DNA of 64,000 nt from Eucommia ulmoides (lineage: Eukaryota; Streptophyta; Magnoliopsida; Garryales; Eucommiaceae), in contig CM028339.1 of the NCBI GenBank assembly GCA_016647705.1, forward strand, positions 22,855,803 through 22,919,802, given 5' to 3'. This document shows, one piece after another, positions 1 through 11,637 of the stretch (positions are counted from its first letter, which is position 1; every line of letters begins with the position of its first letter). The notes under the pieces are model-generated. The model was not told the origin of the DNA and did no database searches. It saw only the letters and a program-made list of their open reading frames with translations. Position numbers and translations under genes: made by a program.

Positions 1-340
1 ATTTTTATATTTTACTCTTTTTATATATAGACAGAAAGTAAAGTACAGAAATATAAAGTGTAAAAAATTTAAAGTGCGAAAAAGAGTAGAACGAGAAAGT
101 AAAGTACATTAGAACGAGAAAAGTAAAGTACTGCAAAGTAAATAACATAAATATAAATGTCGAAATGTAAAGCGCGAAAAGACACAGTGCAAAAAAGGTA
201 AATGACAAAAATTTAAATAACAAAAATGTAAAGCGTGGAAAGACGCGAAGCAAAAAAATAAATTACAAGTATTTAAAGTGCAGAAAAGTAAATGACTGTA
301 AGTAAATACGAGAAAAGTAAATCGGTTTTAAAGTATTCAC
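1..340. repeat. Degenerate AAAGTAAA-type short repeat tract
   Basis: The plus strand is almost pure purine plus T, with many variants of AAAGTAAA and AAAGTGC at irregular spacing. The only long open frame (minus strand, Phe/Leu/Tyr-rich) is a composition effect. I see no gene; it is probably an eroded repeat remnant. Confidence 0.6.
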
Positions 341-718
341 TTGGGAACATCCTCTCATACTTTTGTCATTTTTAGGTCCTCCTTTAACGTGGTAAAACAA
401 AAAAATAAAACAGTTTGAGGGGGTTTTAGGGTTGGACTTACCTTGTTTAGGGAAAAAGTCTTTTCCTTATAGTTTCCTTCTTTTTTTTCTTCTTCTTTCT
501 TCCTTTTTTGTTTCTTTTTTCTTTTTTTTTTTTTGTGTTTTTCTTTTCTTTCTTTGCCTTTTGACATGTTTTTGAAGAATTTTTTTTTGGAGTTTTGAGG
601 GAGTTTTTTTTTTTTTTAAACTTTTAGGCAACCCGATAGAGTATTTGAGAGTGAGAAAGAGATATTTGGATTTTGTATATCTTTGAAGATAGAAGGCCCC
701 TGAATTATCCTACCCCTA
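341..718. other. Pyrimidine-rich low-complexity stretch, no gene
   Basis: Runs of T and CTT/TTC dominate 470-625. A minus-strand frame here is a Lys/Glu-only peptide explained by composition alone. Nothing else is recognisable. Confidence 0.5.
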
Positions 719-744
719 GTCTGCGCACTCGTGAGTGTGCAGAC
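719..744. repeat. Short near-perfect inverted repeat (hairpin)
   Basis: Two 12-base arms, GTCTGCGCACTC and GAGTGTGCAGAC, pair with one mismatch around a 2-base loop. No T-run follows directly. It may mark a repeat boundary; function unknown. Confidence 0.5.
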
Positions 745-891
745 CCTCTAATTGCCATCTGACAACGATTGATGGGGGCTACCCCCAATTTCGTGAAATA
801 TACTCTTTAGGCCCCCCCAAAAATAGTATTGCATGTTTGACTTTGAAATTTATACTCTTTAGGCCCTTTGAGTATGTTCTTGATACCAAGT

Positions 892-1402
892 TTTGTTACG
901 TCAAATGTAACAAAACTTTGATGGTGCATAATAATTTTTTTTTTTTTTTTTGTAAAAGGTCCTTTGAACTAAGAAACAACAAAAGAATGATTAAAAAAAA
1001 GGTTTTCTACAAAGTTGATTGCAAATAATTCGCACGTGCAACTACTAGGGAAAAATAAGAATTACTATTCTAGTGGTTGGGCCAAAACATCCCAAACACA
1101 AGCAGGCTATGGCCCAAATGAAGGAAACAACTTCACTATGTATACGCTAAAGTGAAGCTCCATTTGCATCTAGAAGCCTTCTCTTCTTCTTCTTCTTCTT
1201 CTTCTTCGTTGAAGTGGTTCTGCTATTCCAATCACTAAAACCCCTACCTGTGCATCATCGTCGAGAAATACAGTCTATCTTTTTTGCTTCAACAATGGCG
1301 ACCATTATGTGAAAAACCAAAAACATTGAAGATGAGGTTAATATCCCTCTCTTTCTCTAGATACTCGCATGTAGACTCGTTTGATATGTATTTTGCTTAT
1401 AT
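892..1402 (+). repeat. Partial duplicate of the DRG promoter and first exon
   Basis: This block aligns in direct orientation with 7222-7716, about 6.3 kb downstream. The match runs through the upstream region, leader, first coding exon and start of intron 1. The CACGTG G-box (1033-1038) and both site II elements (TGGGCC at 1078, GGCCCA at 1111) are kept. Differences are scattered substitutions and an expanded CTT run in the leader (about 1186-1208). Similarity may continue upstream, since GAGTATGTTCTTGATACCAA near 870 resembles 7014-7033 with about 190 bases absent between. The alignment stops just inside intron 1, so the rest of the gene was never copied or has been lost. Confidence 0.85.
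1295..1336 (+). pseudogene. Decayed copy of DRG coding exon 1
   Basis: The exon starts ATG GCG ACC ATT ATG and then reads TGA where the functional copy has CAG, so translation would stop after five codons. The remainder still matches the DRG N-terminus through ATT GAA GAT GAG and keeps the same GT donor context. No downstream exons follow. This is a dead single-exon fragment belonging to the duplicated block. Confidence 0.85.
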
Positions 1403-1489
1403 CGGATCATAGTAATGTTGATGACAATATTGTTTTTGGATCTTCTCGAAAACAATAGCGAAAACATATAGTTTCCAATTTTTCAAAAT

Positions 1490-2699
1490 GGGTAAGGCCA
1501 TTGACCTCCCTTGTCATTTTGCACTATACCAGATACATTCTCTATTATTTTGTAAATACCAGAGATCTCCCCTATTTTTTTCTCAAACACCACTTACCTC
1601 CCTTATTGATTAAAAAATGATAATTTTTTTATTATAATACCAATTTTACCCTTCAATGTTTAAAAAATAATTAAATAATAAAAAATTAAAATACATAAAT
1701 AACCCTTTAATTTATATATATTCATCACCACCTCTTATCACCGCTCCCACAGCCACCATCACCTCCCACCACCGCCGCCCACCGCCACCACCACCCACCC
1801 CTTCCCTGTTATTTTGTAAATACCAAAGATCTCCCCTGTCTTTTTCTCAAACACCAGTTACCTCCCTTATTGATTACAAAATAATAATTTTTTTTATTAT
1901 AATACCAATTTTACCCTTCACTATTTTAAAAATAATTAATAATAAAAAATTAAAATACATAAATAACCCTTTAATTTATATATATTCATCACCACCTCCT
2001 ACCACCGCACCTATAGCCACCATCACCTCCCACCACCCGCCACCACCTCTCACCACCGCCACCCACCACCTCCCACCGCCACCACCACCCACAGACACCC
2101 TCCGCCGCCTCCTGCCGCCAACCGCTGCCACCAATATTTTGATGTAAAAAGATATAAATGCCCTTACAAAAATATATTTTTATTCTTTCATTTAAAAAAA
2201 AAAATAAAAAAATCCTTAACATCCTCTCTATTTTTTAATTACTCTTTGCACCCATTAAAGTGCAATTTAAGACCAATCTAAAATTTAGGGGTAAAAGTAC
2301 CGATCTTCTTCTCTTCTTGATTTTTTTATTTTAGTTTTTTCATTTTTTTAAAAAAAAAAAAGTTAAAAAAGGTATTATTTTTTAATGAAAATGTTAGAGT
2401 AAAAAGTAAAGGATGGTGACGTTGGTGGTGGGTGGCGGCAGAGGTGGCGGTGGGTAGTGGGAGTTGGGCGGTGATAAGAGGTAAATATAATTATTTAAAA
2501 AGTTAAGGGTAAAAAATATAATTTTAAAAATATAGGGGTGCTAATGAATTTTTTTAAAAATAACTTAAGGGCAATTTTGTCCAAAGAGAGGTAAGTGGTG
2601 TTTGAGAAAAAGACATGAGAGATATCTGGTATTTGCAAAATGATAAGGGATGTATCTGGTATAGTGCAAAATGACAGGGAAGATCAATGACATATATCC
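1490..2699. mobile_element. Mutator-like non-autonomous element with long terminal inverted repeats
   Basis: About 120 bases at the left (1490-1615) match the reverse complement of the right end (2580-2699), including GTCATTTTGCACTATACCAG and the later TTTTCTCAAACACCACTTAC. The flanks TTTTTCAAAAT (1479-1489) and TTTTTTAAAAT (2700-2710) look like an 11-base TSD with one mismatch. Long TIRs with a 9-11 base TSD suit Mutator-like elements. Inside, a segment of about 260 bases is tandemly duplicated (about 1548-1800 and 1811-2070), each copy ending in a CCACCGCC-type tract. No transposase frame is present. Confidence 0.7.
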
Positions 2700-2710
2700 T
2701 TTTTTAAAAT

Positions 2711-4930
2711 TTAAAAATAAAAATTGAGAAATTTGAGAGAACTGCAAGTTCATGATCATCCTCACTCATTTATATGTATGTATGGGAAAATAATATTTAT
2801 GTTGCTTTATTTTTGGTCCAATTAGCATTGCATGTATGAGGTATTATTTATTTATTTCATGTATGAGATGCATGTTAAACAATCTAATTAAGTAAAACGA
2901 TGAGATTTAAATAAATATCCCTCAAATTAAATATTAAGTTAAGAAGGGAACATATGAGATATGCGTCGTTGAACTCATGATGGCGTCTTTTTTCTTTCTT
3001 TCTTTTTAACATTTGAAGATTGGACTAATGTGTTCCTTTAACTGACAACGTGAGGAGATCATTAGGATTAGTTTGGACCATGTCAAGTGAGTGTAACTTA
3101 AAACTTAAGTCAACATAATATTTTTTTTCTTATTTTTTATGCATTAAAACTTAAATAAGAATATGAAAATAGAAGATAAAATGTCTCCATTTTAGACCCT
3201 ATCTAGTATAAATGGAATCGACAAGTTTGGCCCTCGGGGGAGGGGGGGTTGTTTCTCTTTCTTTTGAGTTTATGTTATCTTGGCAATGTAAGAATAAAAA
3301 TTAATCCTAGATGCAGAATTGATAAACTAAAGGATCAAAGGAACTAAAAAATCTCAAGAATTTTACCTCCTGTTGTTGATGTTTTTAATCACAAATTCAC
3401 TTATTTTTCTCTTGCTTTTTGGCTCTTCTAAGCTCTTAGAACACTCACAATAGATTGTGCATTTTGTTGGAATGGAGTGCGTGAACTTAGGGATCAAAAA
3501 CTCTAGCCAAGCTTCCATAAAGCTTTAATGGTCATTCTTAATGTTGCCATAAAGATGGTTATAAAAACTTAAAAAAACATTTGTAACTTAAGTTTTAATG
3601 TAAAAATTTAAGAAAACATTTGTAACTTAAGTTTAAATGTGAACCATCAATACCAAAAACTAATTTCAAAATCAGTTTTTTTACATTCTCTCACTTGGTA
3701 CACACTATTAAACCATTATTTAATAAGAAACAAATACATGAATCATGGCGACAAGTCCTCTAATAATGAGTAATATCTTCCATGAATTATCGCCCCCATC
3801 ATTCATCAAGCGCGATGTCCACTGGAGTGCTGGTATCAATGATAGTTGGTGGTTCATCTTTTCTTATAGAATAGTTGATCTTTCCACCCTAAATGGAGGA
3901 GAATTCTCTCATTCTATACCTTATAGTTATCCCTTTTTAGTTTAGGGATATGACAACAAATATTAGAGAAATTTGCAGATTGTGAAGTTCCATTAATTAA
4001 AATCGTTTATGTCAAAATTTGAAGTCTAACTACATAAATTACATGTTTTACCAATGTAAAACATGTAAGAATTGAATCTAATGACATAAAATTTGCTAGT
4101 GGGATTTGTTTTTAATTCAAGTAAATTCATGTATAGCTTATGATAGAATTATCAAATTATTCATTTAATTCATAATTAGTGATTATATTATGAGAGTAAT
4201 TTGATATTTTATCCTAATATTTATGATGAAACTATCAAATTAAGTTCCTTTTCCTAATTTCTCTGGGTAAATTAAGAAATATAATTTGAAATTTTACCCT
4301 AATTAATTATATAAATATAACAAAAAATCACGTGGAAAAAAAATTATTATATTAAGTATAATTAATTACTATTAATGTCTATAATTCTTTATGTGATCCT
4401 AAACAATACATAATTTAATTTAATTAAAGATGTTGTGGCTAATCTCCAATTAATTAAAATTATATGGATCACAAGACATTATAAATTTAAGTTTTATAAG
4501 AATATTCCTATATTGCACAAATTTAACCATAACTAAATATATTAAACTCAAGGTTTTGATGAATAATTAAGTATTGATATTTATTGTGAAACTAATGATT
4601 TTATTGAGTATTTCAAATTTAGAGTTTCATGCATTTGATTAATAAGAAGATTTGATGAAAAAAACATAAAGAGTTCAAGATGGATATAATGAAGATGCGA
4701 AGAGTTTTGAAGACGTTGAAAAAAAAAAGTAAAAATAATTCTTTACTTATATACTCTTAATGCAACCCAAATTAGAATCACATACGATTTTTGAGTTAAT
4801 TATATGTGTGTTATGATAAGAAATTATAAGTTTAAGATCCTAAAATGAAGATATTGTATGTGCTCCTTATGTAAAATGATTTTGATAATTGATCTAATTG
4901 AAAAATGTGTCTTAAAGTATAAAAAATTGT
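2711..4930. other. AT-rich intergenic DNA, no gene seen
   Basis: No frame has recognisable protein features. A local duplication of an ACATTTGTAACTTAAGTTT unit occurs at about 3575-3640. The rest is AT-rich unique-looking sequence. Confidence 0.5.
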
Positions 4931-4931
4931 T

Positions 4932-5651
4932 CCTCCTCTACTTTGTATCTCTTGCAGGAGCACTTCCATATTGGCGAGGTGATGTTCTATGAAGACTTCC
5001 CTCATAGGCGCTACCTGCGCATGGGCCCTCAGTTCAGTTCTTCCTACGTGGTTAGGAGCTAAACTCAAGGGTAACCCTGGTCGGTTCCTAGCACTATGTC
5101 TTCAAGGAGACGAGAATCTTGACATAACTGGAAGAGCCTTCTCCAGTCCTAAACACTCGTGGTCGCAAGGCGGAAGGCGATCCCCGAGCGTGTACCCCTT
5201 CGAAGATGCCACACGAGCGTTGTGGTCTTGGGGTTACTCTCTAGGTCCTATGTTCTGGAGAGGTGGTCTCTTTTGGATAGAGGTCAACGGCAGGCGCATG
5301 AGGAGAAGCTGTACATATGACTTGAACTCACCCATCTGGTACTCAAAGAGATAAATCCGAGATGCCTCTGCAACTCCTGAGGTCTATCCTGTAGCCCCAG
5401 GTAGCAGGGTAGATGGCCTTACCTTGTCCTTAAGAAAACAGTTATCATCGTTGGTAGGAGTTGAGGGGTGAGCCATTGGAGCTTCTGACAAATCTCTATA
5501 GTGTTGACTGTTTAGGTTGTTATCCACCGTAAGAATTTGATCTCCTTGCCTGATTATTTGACCAGACATTGTGATAATCAAGTCTTAGCCTTTCAGGGAG
5601 CTGACGATCAAAAGAAGTCTTCTTGTGTGCTTCCCACAGACGGCGTCAAAC
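4932..5651 (-). mobile_element. Internal remnant of a gypsy-type retrotransposon (minus strand)
   Basis: The base composition is markedly more GC-rich than its flanks. Next to the LTR, the minus strand reads a primer-binding-like TTTGACGCCGTCTGTGGGAA (5625-5650), typical of plant gypsy junctions (usually TTTGGCGCCGTCTGTGGGAA). Minus-strand frames at 5384-5581 and 4832-5068 are short and show no domain I can name. I read this as a truncated leader/gag stub; its left edge is a guess from composition. Confidence 0.55.
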
Positions 5652-6421
5652 TGTTGGTGTCTTAAAGTGGTCAACACCTCAAATATGGTCCAGTTAGGTG
5701 ATAGGTGGGTCATCTTACTAAGGTAGAGTTGAAGGTTCTTCTAGTAAGCTATAATTGTCATCTTGGAAGGCTGACTTGCTGAAGTTTAGAGTCAAGCTCC
5801 TCAGGGAGCTATACCTACACAAAGCGATCAACCTAAGGGTTTGACTTGCTGAAGTTTAGAGTCCTGTTCCTCAGGGAGCTGTACTTGCACAAGGCCTTGC
5901 CGGGAGTTGTCCGGACAAAGCCCCTCAGGCGTGAGAGTAAAAGCTTAGAGAGAAAAGGTACAAAAACACTTTAAGTATGTAAATAAGTACCAAATAGCCC
6001 CTAGTATATATAGGTGTTAGAGATGATTAGCTTTACCTAATCAGATCTAAACACGGTTAATTAGGCAAAATTATGTGTTTAGCCGATAATTCAGGGCGTT
6101 TTACGAGATAATCATTAGGCTTGGGCTTTGGGCCCATTTGGAAAAGTCCACGAGCCTCTGTCAGGCTTGTGGATGTGAGTTGATAGAGGTGAGCGGAGAT
6201 TCATGGAGTCCTGGAAGAGAAATGGATTGAAATGGTGACCCGGTTGAAACAAACGGCTAAGTCGCCGAAGTTGGCCGTCTAGAGGCACGACACAAAGTTC
6301 TGAGTGACAGCGTCCCTACATGGCACATTGGATTCCTGAATACGTCCACGTCATGGTAATGGTGGACACGTGGCCGGGGCCCTAGTGCTGACTTGGTGAT
6401 GCCAAAAATATACCCTCATCA
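5652..6421 (-). mobile_element. LTR of a gypsy-type element (minus strand, about 770 bp)
   Basis: Read on the minus strand it opens TGATGAGGGTATA and closes GACACCAACA, so it has TG...CA ends and is followed by the primer-binding region. A TATA stretch (about 6004-6013) sits centrally as a likely LTR promoter. A tandem pair of units containing GACTTGCTGAAGTTTAGAGT lies at 5769-5890. The second LTR and most of the internal region are not visible in the window. Confidence 0.65.
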
Positions 6422-7221
6422 CTTATATTAAAACATTATTCAAAAATCAATCATGGAATCTAAGGTACAAATTCATCCCTTTAAACATCGGTTTAAAATT
6501 AGTCTAAATTCCTACTTTAGACTTGGAACTTTTATTATGCAAAAACAAACAGGACAAAATGCAGTGTTTACAGCGTGAAAGACTTGGTAACGTGTGGATC
6601 TGGAGCTGATAGTTTAGGTCGCACGTGAGGGAGTGTGGGCAAACGTCAAATTGTTTGTGATATGTTGTTTGAATTGTCTTGGAAATAGGACTTTGGATAT
6701 GGTCTTGGATTTGTAATCAGAGTTCGAAATAGTTGTAAAACAGTGAATCTGTTGGCAATTAAAAAAAAAATCTGGGTAAAAGTTGAGGTGGCGTGTGTAC
6801 ATTCGTTAGAGGTTCGATGGTGGTGATTTTTTTATTTTATTTTATTTATTTTTACCTTATAATCGTTTTGGAGTAATGTTTCTAGATCTATGATCAGAAA
6901 ATCAATTTGACCACTAGAAACTAAAGAAAAATAGATGAACAGTGGAAGCATAGAGCAAAAGAAAAAGAATGACATAAATAAGAATTAGAAAAAAAAAAAA
7001 AAATTCATGGATCTGAGTATGCTCTTGATAGCAAATTAAAGATTATAATGTTAAAGCATTTTTATTATCTTTATGTCTATTTATTACATTGAATAATTAT
7101 ACACACACAAAATTAGATTACAGAGTATTAATGAAGGAGGAAAAAATGATTGAATTGTTTTTGAAAGTGACTAAGATCTTGGACTACCAACAGTTCACAA
7201 CCAATGAATACATAAATTTAT
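6422..7221. other. Intergenic stretch upstream of the DRG promoter, no gene seen
   Basis: The sequence is mixed AT-rich with A-runs (about 6989-7002). No convincing coding or repeat structure is visible apart from the possible upstream extension of the duplicated block near 7014. Confidence 0.4.
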
Positions 7222-7355
7222 CTTGTTGCATCAAATGTAACAAAACTTTGATGGTGCATGAATAAGTTGTTTTAAAAAATGGTCCTTTGAACTAAGAAAC
7301 AGCAAAAAGAGGATTAAAAGAAAAGTCATATACAAAGTTGATTGCAAACAATTCG

Positions 7356-7438
7356 CACGTGCAACTACAAGGGAAAAATAAGAACAACTATTCCAGTGGT
7401 TGGGCCAAAACATCCCATCACAAGCAGGCTACGGCCCA
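7356..7438 (+). promoter_or_regulatory. DRG promoter elements: G-box and paired site II motifs
   Basis: A CACGTG G-box is at 7356-7361, a TGGGCC site II element at 7401-7406 and its complement GGCCCA at 7433-7438, about 170-250 bases before the ATG. Site II elements bound by TCP factors are common in growth-linked and translation-related plant genes, which suits a DRG GTPase. The same three motifs occur in the upstream duplicate. Activity is inferred from sequence only. Confidence 0.55.
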
Positions 7439-7609
7439 GATGAAGGAACCGGCTTCACTGTGTATACGCTGAAGCGGAGCTCCATTTGCATCTCGAAGCC
7501 TCTTGTTCTTCTTCGTCGAAGCGGTTCTGCTGTTCGAATCACTAAAACCCCTACCTGTGCATCGTCGTCGAGAAATACTCCCTCTCTGTCTATCTTTTTT
7601 GCTTCAACA

Positions 7610-10600
7610 ATGGCGACCGTTATGCAGAAAATCAAAGACATTGAAGATGAGGTTAATATCCCTCTCTTTCTCTAAATGCTCGCATGTAGGCTTGTTTGAT
7701 ATGTATTTTTCTTATATACTTAATAATAATCGCTATTTAAATTCGAAAACCCTAGCCGTGTTGCACTACCCATGTTCAATTTCAGCTTGTGCTAATACTT
7801 ATGGAGCCGTGTTATTTCTGTTGCTAATTTTGAATGTAATCAGCCGATTGATTATGTTATCGCCTAATTAATTTGAATATTATTTGTTTTAATTGGACTA
7901 CAGGAAAGTTAGATTTTTCTCCATCTTCTATTTTTATGAACACAATCAGGCAATCAATTTTATCCACACCCCATTATTTAATTTTGAGTTTGTGCAAGAA
8001 AAAAAAAAATGTAAAAAAACAGACGCCCGAGCTTGTGTTGTTATCATATGTACACTAGTCTTGGTCTCCTTATTGCAAAATTTTGTATTGTTAATCACAT
8101 GATGGCATCATGTCTACTGCAAGTACACAAACCAGGTATGGTGGTTACTTGGAATTTTCTTCTCTTTGCACCATGTGTAATTGGCATGTCAATGAACTAG
8201 AATATAACATGGAAGCTTGCATATTCTTTTCCCTTGATTTGGTTTCTCAAATGGATAAGACAAAAGTTAAAAAAAAGAATTGAAGAATTTTTGTAAGGTA
8301 GCATTTGGTAGCACAGAAATCAAGCCCTTGAATTGGAATTATGGATGAACGCTTGTAATTTTTTAAGTTTTTACATGTTTTTATTTGTAATTCCAATTCC
8401 GAGGCTCCAATTTCGTGATACCCAAATGGTACCTAAATGTTACGTTTCAATTCTTTTCATAATTTTCCTCAAATGTTAGATTTTAATATAGTTTTATACA
8501 GGCGAAACTTTTCGTCCATAATTTTCCCTGTTGATCAACTTACCAGAAGTTCTTAACCTGACAAAATCAGAATGTTTTCAAATATGTAATGCTCTGTTCT
8601 TGTTGTTGCAGATGGCTAGGACCCAGAAGAACAAAGCAACTGCCCACCACTTGGGCCTGCTGAAGGTGCATCTCCTCGCATTTGCAAGTTTATAGTGGAA
8701 ATGCTAATTATGCTTAGAAAATAGATAATTTATATTTAATTTTAATGTGACAGTGCAGTAGGATATAGTGCTATATTTGATCCTTGACTTCCTTTTGTTT
8801 ACTTTTAAGTTGTCCTGTGTTTATTCCAGAAGATTTCATATTGTGGTTTTGGTTTTCGAATCTACCTATTTGCTACCCATTTTCTCTCTCGGTTACAATG
8901 AGCATTATGCCGAATGAATAACATGATAAGTTGGCTTTTGTAGCCTTTCTATGATCTCCAAGCAGGCGCTGAAAGTCACCAGTAAAGCTGTCTGTGGCGT
9001 ATTGAAGAGAAACTTATCCATGTCAACATTGACGCTTTTTTACTTGTCCGCATGTCATGATTTTGTTTTGAAACTAGTTTTTTTTTTGGGTGGGGGGGGG
9101 GGGACTTTTCTATCATGTTAAGCCCTTACGTTTAGTTAATTCATTTCTATTGCTTTCATATCCTAATGTTGTTTCGTTTTGGCATTACTTTTTTTTCTTG
9201 ACTTTTCTAGAATAAGCTTTGTATCCATTTGCAGGGAGATCTAATATTTATGTTATTGCTTATATGATTTCAGGCTAAGCTTGCAAAGCTACGTAGGGAG
9301 CTACTTGAACCTTCGTCTAAAGGAGGTGGTGGTGCTGGGGAAGGTTTTGATGTTACAAAAAGCGGAGATGCAAGGGTCGGTCTTGTGGGTTTTCCATCAG
9401 TTGGGAAGTCAACTCTTTTAAATAAACTGACTGGCACTTTCTCAGAGGTATTCTTCCTGGCACATGAGCTCATTATATCTTTCTCCGATTGGATGATAAT
9501 CGTGTCTAAGGATGCTTTATCAATTAATTACTTATTAATTTAAAAGAGAGTCTAATTTTAACAATTTAATAGTTCCAAGTTTGTTTTACTTTGACTATAA
9601 GTAATCCTTTGGTCGCGAAATTCTTTGATTTGTTCAAATCTAAATATAGGTGGATGTGGTTATCTTATTATGAAGATAAAATATTTTCTAGTTGATACTA
9701 AGATCTTAACAATTGGAGCTGTACATGGAAATGTGGATTAAATCAACCATTCTATTGGAGATATATTTTCATCTCTTGGATTACATTTTGATGGATCCAT
9801 ATTTGTTAAAGGTTCTAGGCGCACCGAGGCGCACAAGGGGTCCCGGAGCCTAGGCGCTAGGCAAGATGCTAGCCTGAGCGAAGGCAGGCGCACCACATAA
9901 AAAAAAATAAAAATAAAAATAATTTATTACATTATAGCAAATCTAGAAGTAAGAAATAAAACTAAATTATAAAAAATAAAACGCACTCACAAGTCGCATG
10001 TGAGCTAATAAATAAGAAGAATTAACTAATAAAATTTTCAAATAAATTTAATCAATCAAGAATTTAAAAAACAGAAAATAGGGAATTGAAGCTGCTTAAA
10101 TAAATAATTCATTAAACAAATAAACAATAACAGTAGAAAAAAATAAATAAACATACTCGAAGAGGAAGGGAAGACCGAAGAACAAGGGAAGACGAAGTAA
10201 GGGAAGAGAAAGTTGAACAGGGGAAGAAGAAGTAGGGCAAGAATAAGAAGAATAGGGACAGAACGAAGACTGGAAGAGGAAGAAGAAGAAGATTCGAAGA
10301 AGAAGGAGAAGACGACTTACATGCGAAGTCCAGATAGTGCTGCAAAGAGGAAGAACTAACGCTGCGAAGATATCTGCTCAAGAATCGAAGTTCAAACAGT
10401 GTTGTGAAGAAGAAGAATTGTTGCGAAGAGGAAGAACTGCTGCGAAGCAAGTGAATATAACAAGCCTAGGGCAAAGTCTTTCATTTTTTAATTAAGACCC
10501 AGCATCTCAAGCAAGGCGCGCCTTGCTCCCAGGCTCAAAAGGCACATGCCTTTCACAAGGCTTGAGCCTTTCTCTGGGCAAGGCGCACCAGGTGAGCCTC

Positions 10601-11591
10601 GTTGAGCCTTGAGCGTGGGCGCGCCTTTGACAACTATGGATGGATCTTAGCTCAGCTACTGGCCATAACACGAGGCTGATTAATTTTATAGATGTGTATG
10701 CATAATTTGTAAACCAGTATAATTTTTTTTTTCTTTTTGCTTGCTTGAATAAGTAACAGTAGTTTATTTTCCAATTTCTGAAGATTCTGCAGCAAAGTTA
10801 TCCCACTATTATAAAGGATTTTAAAATACCATAGGCACTTCATGTACGTTCTTATCAGGAAAACATTCTTACTACTAGAGTTTCTTTGATGGATCGTCTG
10901 AAGGACATTGTGTTTTCTGTATTTAACAGGTTGCCTCATATGAATTTACGACCTTAACTTGCATTCCTGGTGTCATAATGTATCGAGGAGCTAAACTTCA
11001 GGTACTATAACCTGATTATTATTTTAATAGTAATTCATGTTTTTCAATGAAATTATCCCAATCATGGTTGCATCATTATCCCAATTATCAAACCTTGCTT
11101 TGTGATCAAACTTGTATCATAGCATGTCATACTTAGCCTAATAGGTGCTTCTTACACAAATTATATGTTCTTCTTGTAGATGTATAAGAACTAGTAATCA
11201 GTGTTGATACCTTTGTTTTCAAGAGTTGATACTTCTGTTTTGAAGAGGCTAACATGTCATACTTAGCCTAATAGGTGCTTCTTACACAAAGCATATGTTC
11301 TTCTTGGAGATCTATAAGAACTAGTCATCAATGTTGATACTTCTGTTTTCAAGAGTTTATGCATGTTCCATTTCACACGTTTTTTTTTTTTTGTTTGCAT
11401 CATGCACATTTCTTTGGTAGCACCCATCTGGTCTACTCGATAACCATCCAGAAACACAAATTGAATCAAATTGTTTTCAAGTTAGTATGGAATTTGTTAG
11501 GTATATTATTGTTTTCTGCTTTTTCCCTTGTCCCCATTATGGTTTCCTAGTTGCATCTAATAATTGATGTAGTAGTTTCATGCTTGCCTAA

Positions 11592-11637
<46 letters not shown>

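Noticed and set aside
355-567. Minus-strand Lys/Glu-rich 70-codon open frame
   Set aside because: The whole frame is a translation of a TTC/CTT/T-run tract; it has no domain or codon signal.
4989-5354. Plus-strand 121-codon open frame with a Trp-rich tail
   Set aside because: It lies antisense to the likely gypsy internal remnant and matches no family I know; no promoter or splice context supports it.
10112-10450. Minus-strand Ser/Phe/Leu-rich 112-codon frame
   Set aside because: It is the complement of a GAAGAAG purine tract inside the hAT-type element.
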